Position numbers and translations under genes: made by a program
Notes under the pieces: model-generated
The model's input: the letters and a program-made list of their open reading frames with translations, nothing else
Told to the model about the DNA's origin: nothing
Database searches by the model: none
Part shown: piece after piece, positions 13,993 to 14,266 of the stretch
Numbering within the stretch: the first letter of the stretch is position 1
Layout: every line of letters begins with the position of its first letter
Origin: DATDRM01 sp035291705
GTDB lineage: Bacteria > Chloroflexota > Anaerolineae > Anaerolineales > UBA4823
NCBI GenBank assembly: GCA_035291705.1
Contig: DATDRM010000306.1
Location: forward strand, 1-14,266
Length of the DNA stretch: 14,266 bases
Direction of reading: 5' to 3'

Positions 13993-14266
13993 CTACTCAA
14001 AACGTAAAAGTTGAAGTACATCTTCTAAAGCAGCGGCAAACAGCTGGTCCATGATCGCCTGGTCAACCTGGTACGGGCCGCCGAAAACCCCATCCCCATA
14101 AACCTGGCGCGCTTGCTCAGCATCCATCAGGCCAGGCACGCGCGGCGGGAGCTTTTCTCCGGGCGGCAGATCGGCGACGCGGGTGAATGGGAAGGCTTCC
14201 AACCAATTGGCGTGGGTGGGTCGCAAGTCGTGGCTTTGGGCGATAATTTCGACGCTGTGCGCCTGC
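13993..14266 (-). CDS. Probable creatininase-family amidohydrolase, C-terminal part
   Basis: The frame is open to the right edge of the window, so the 5' part is missing; about 90 residues to the TAG at 13993 are visible. The visible part runs from AHSVEIIAQSHDLRPTHANW through LEAFPFTRV to VYGDGVFGGPYQVD and an amphipathic C-terminal helix ending LLRFE. The NW(L/M)E(A/N)FP(F/W)TR block and the late GDG..GG..Q.D stretch before a helix resemble the C-terminal part of creatininase-like metal-dependent amidohydrolases. The metal-binding N-terminal half is outside the window and cannot be checked. The TTG at 14226 could be read as a start but lies inside the similar region, so it is probably internal. 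It is upstream of ridA on the same strand, and no terminator is seen between them. Confidence 0.55.
   Translation of the reverse strand, partial: QAHSVEIIAQSHDLRPTHANWLEAFPFTRVADLPPGEKLPPRVPGLMDAEQARQVYGDGVFGGPYQVDQAIMDQLFAAALEDVLQLLRFE

Overview
The window looks like a stretch of chromosome from a Chloroflexota bacterium, probably of the Anaerolineae type. This is inferred from the gene set and style: a GAF/PAS-class III cyclase, a TgpA-like transglutaminase, paired FemAB-like transferases, TTG starts, weak or absent Shine-Dalgarno sites and moderately high GC. No rRNA or marker gene is present to prove it. There are ten protein genes, two of them cut by the window ends. I see no RNA gene, insertion sequence or CRISPR array. 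No gene-free gap exceeds about 120 bases.

Left part, plus strand: the 3' part of a choline/aminoglycoside kinase-fold phosphotransferase (1-618) ends at a clear intrinsic terminator (643-679). Two closely spaced genes follow: a membrane-anchored transglutaminase-like protein of TgpA architecture (726-3167) and, 14 bases later, a GAF-PAS-adenylate cyclase (3182-4900). The cyclase stops one base from the stop of a gene coming from the other side.

Middle and right, minus strand, read from 13371 down to 4902: a six-gene run that looks like one transcription unit. It starts with an 805-residue fusion of an ExoA-like family 2 glycosyltransferase with a complete WbaP/WcaJ-type polyprenyl-phosphate sugar-1-phosphate transferase. 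An extended-SDR nucleotide-sugar epimerase follows (1 base gap), then a CapD/WbpM-type membrane nucleotide-sugar 4,6-dehydratase (ATGA overlap), two FemAB-like aminoacyltransferases in tandem, and a PLP enzyme of the D-cysteine desulfhydrase/ACC deaminase family. The first three would make a nucleotide sugar, load the first sugar on undecaprenyl phosphate and add the second sugar. The FemAB pair could attach amino acids to a cell-wall or glycan precursor. No flippase, polymerase or further glycosyltransferase lies in the window, so the pathway is incomplete here.

Further right, also minus strand, are a RidA-family imine deaminase (13488-13880) and the 3' end of a probable creatininase-family amidohydrolase (13993 to the window end).

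The most unusual non-coding signal is a set of short degenerate tandem arrays with a strict 7-base period. They lie in the leaders of three genes of the glycan run, at 7017-7051, 8108-8135 and 13392-13440, and a two-copy version forms the 3' end of ridA. Their unit sequences differ but the period does not. The most unusual coding feature is the glycosyltransferase-phosphoglycosyltransferase fusion.
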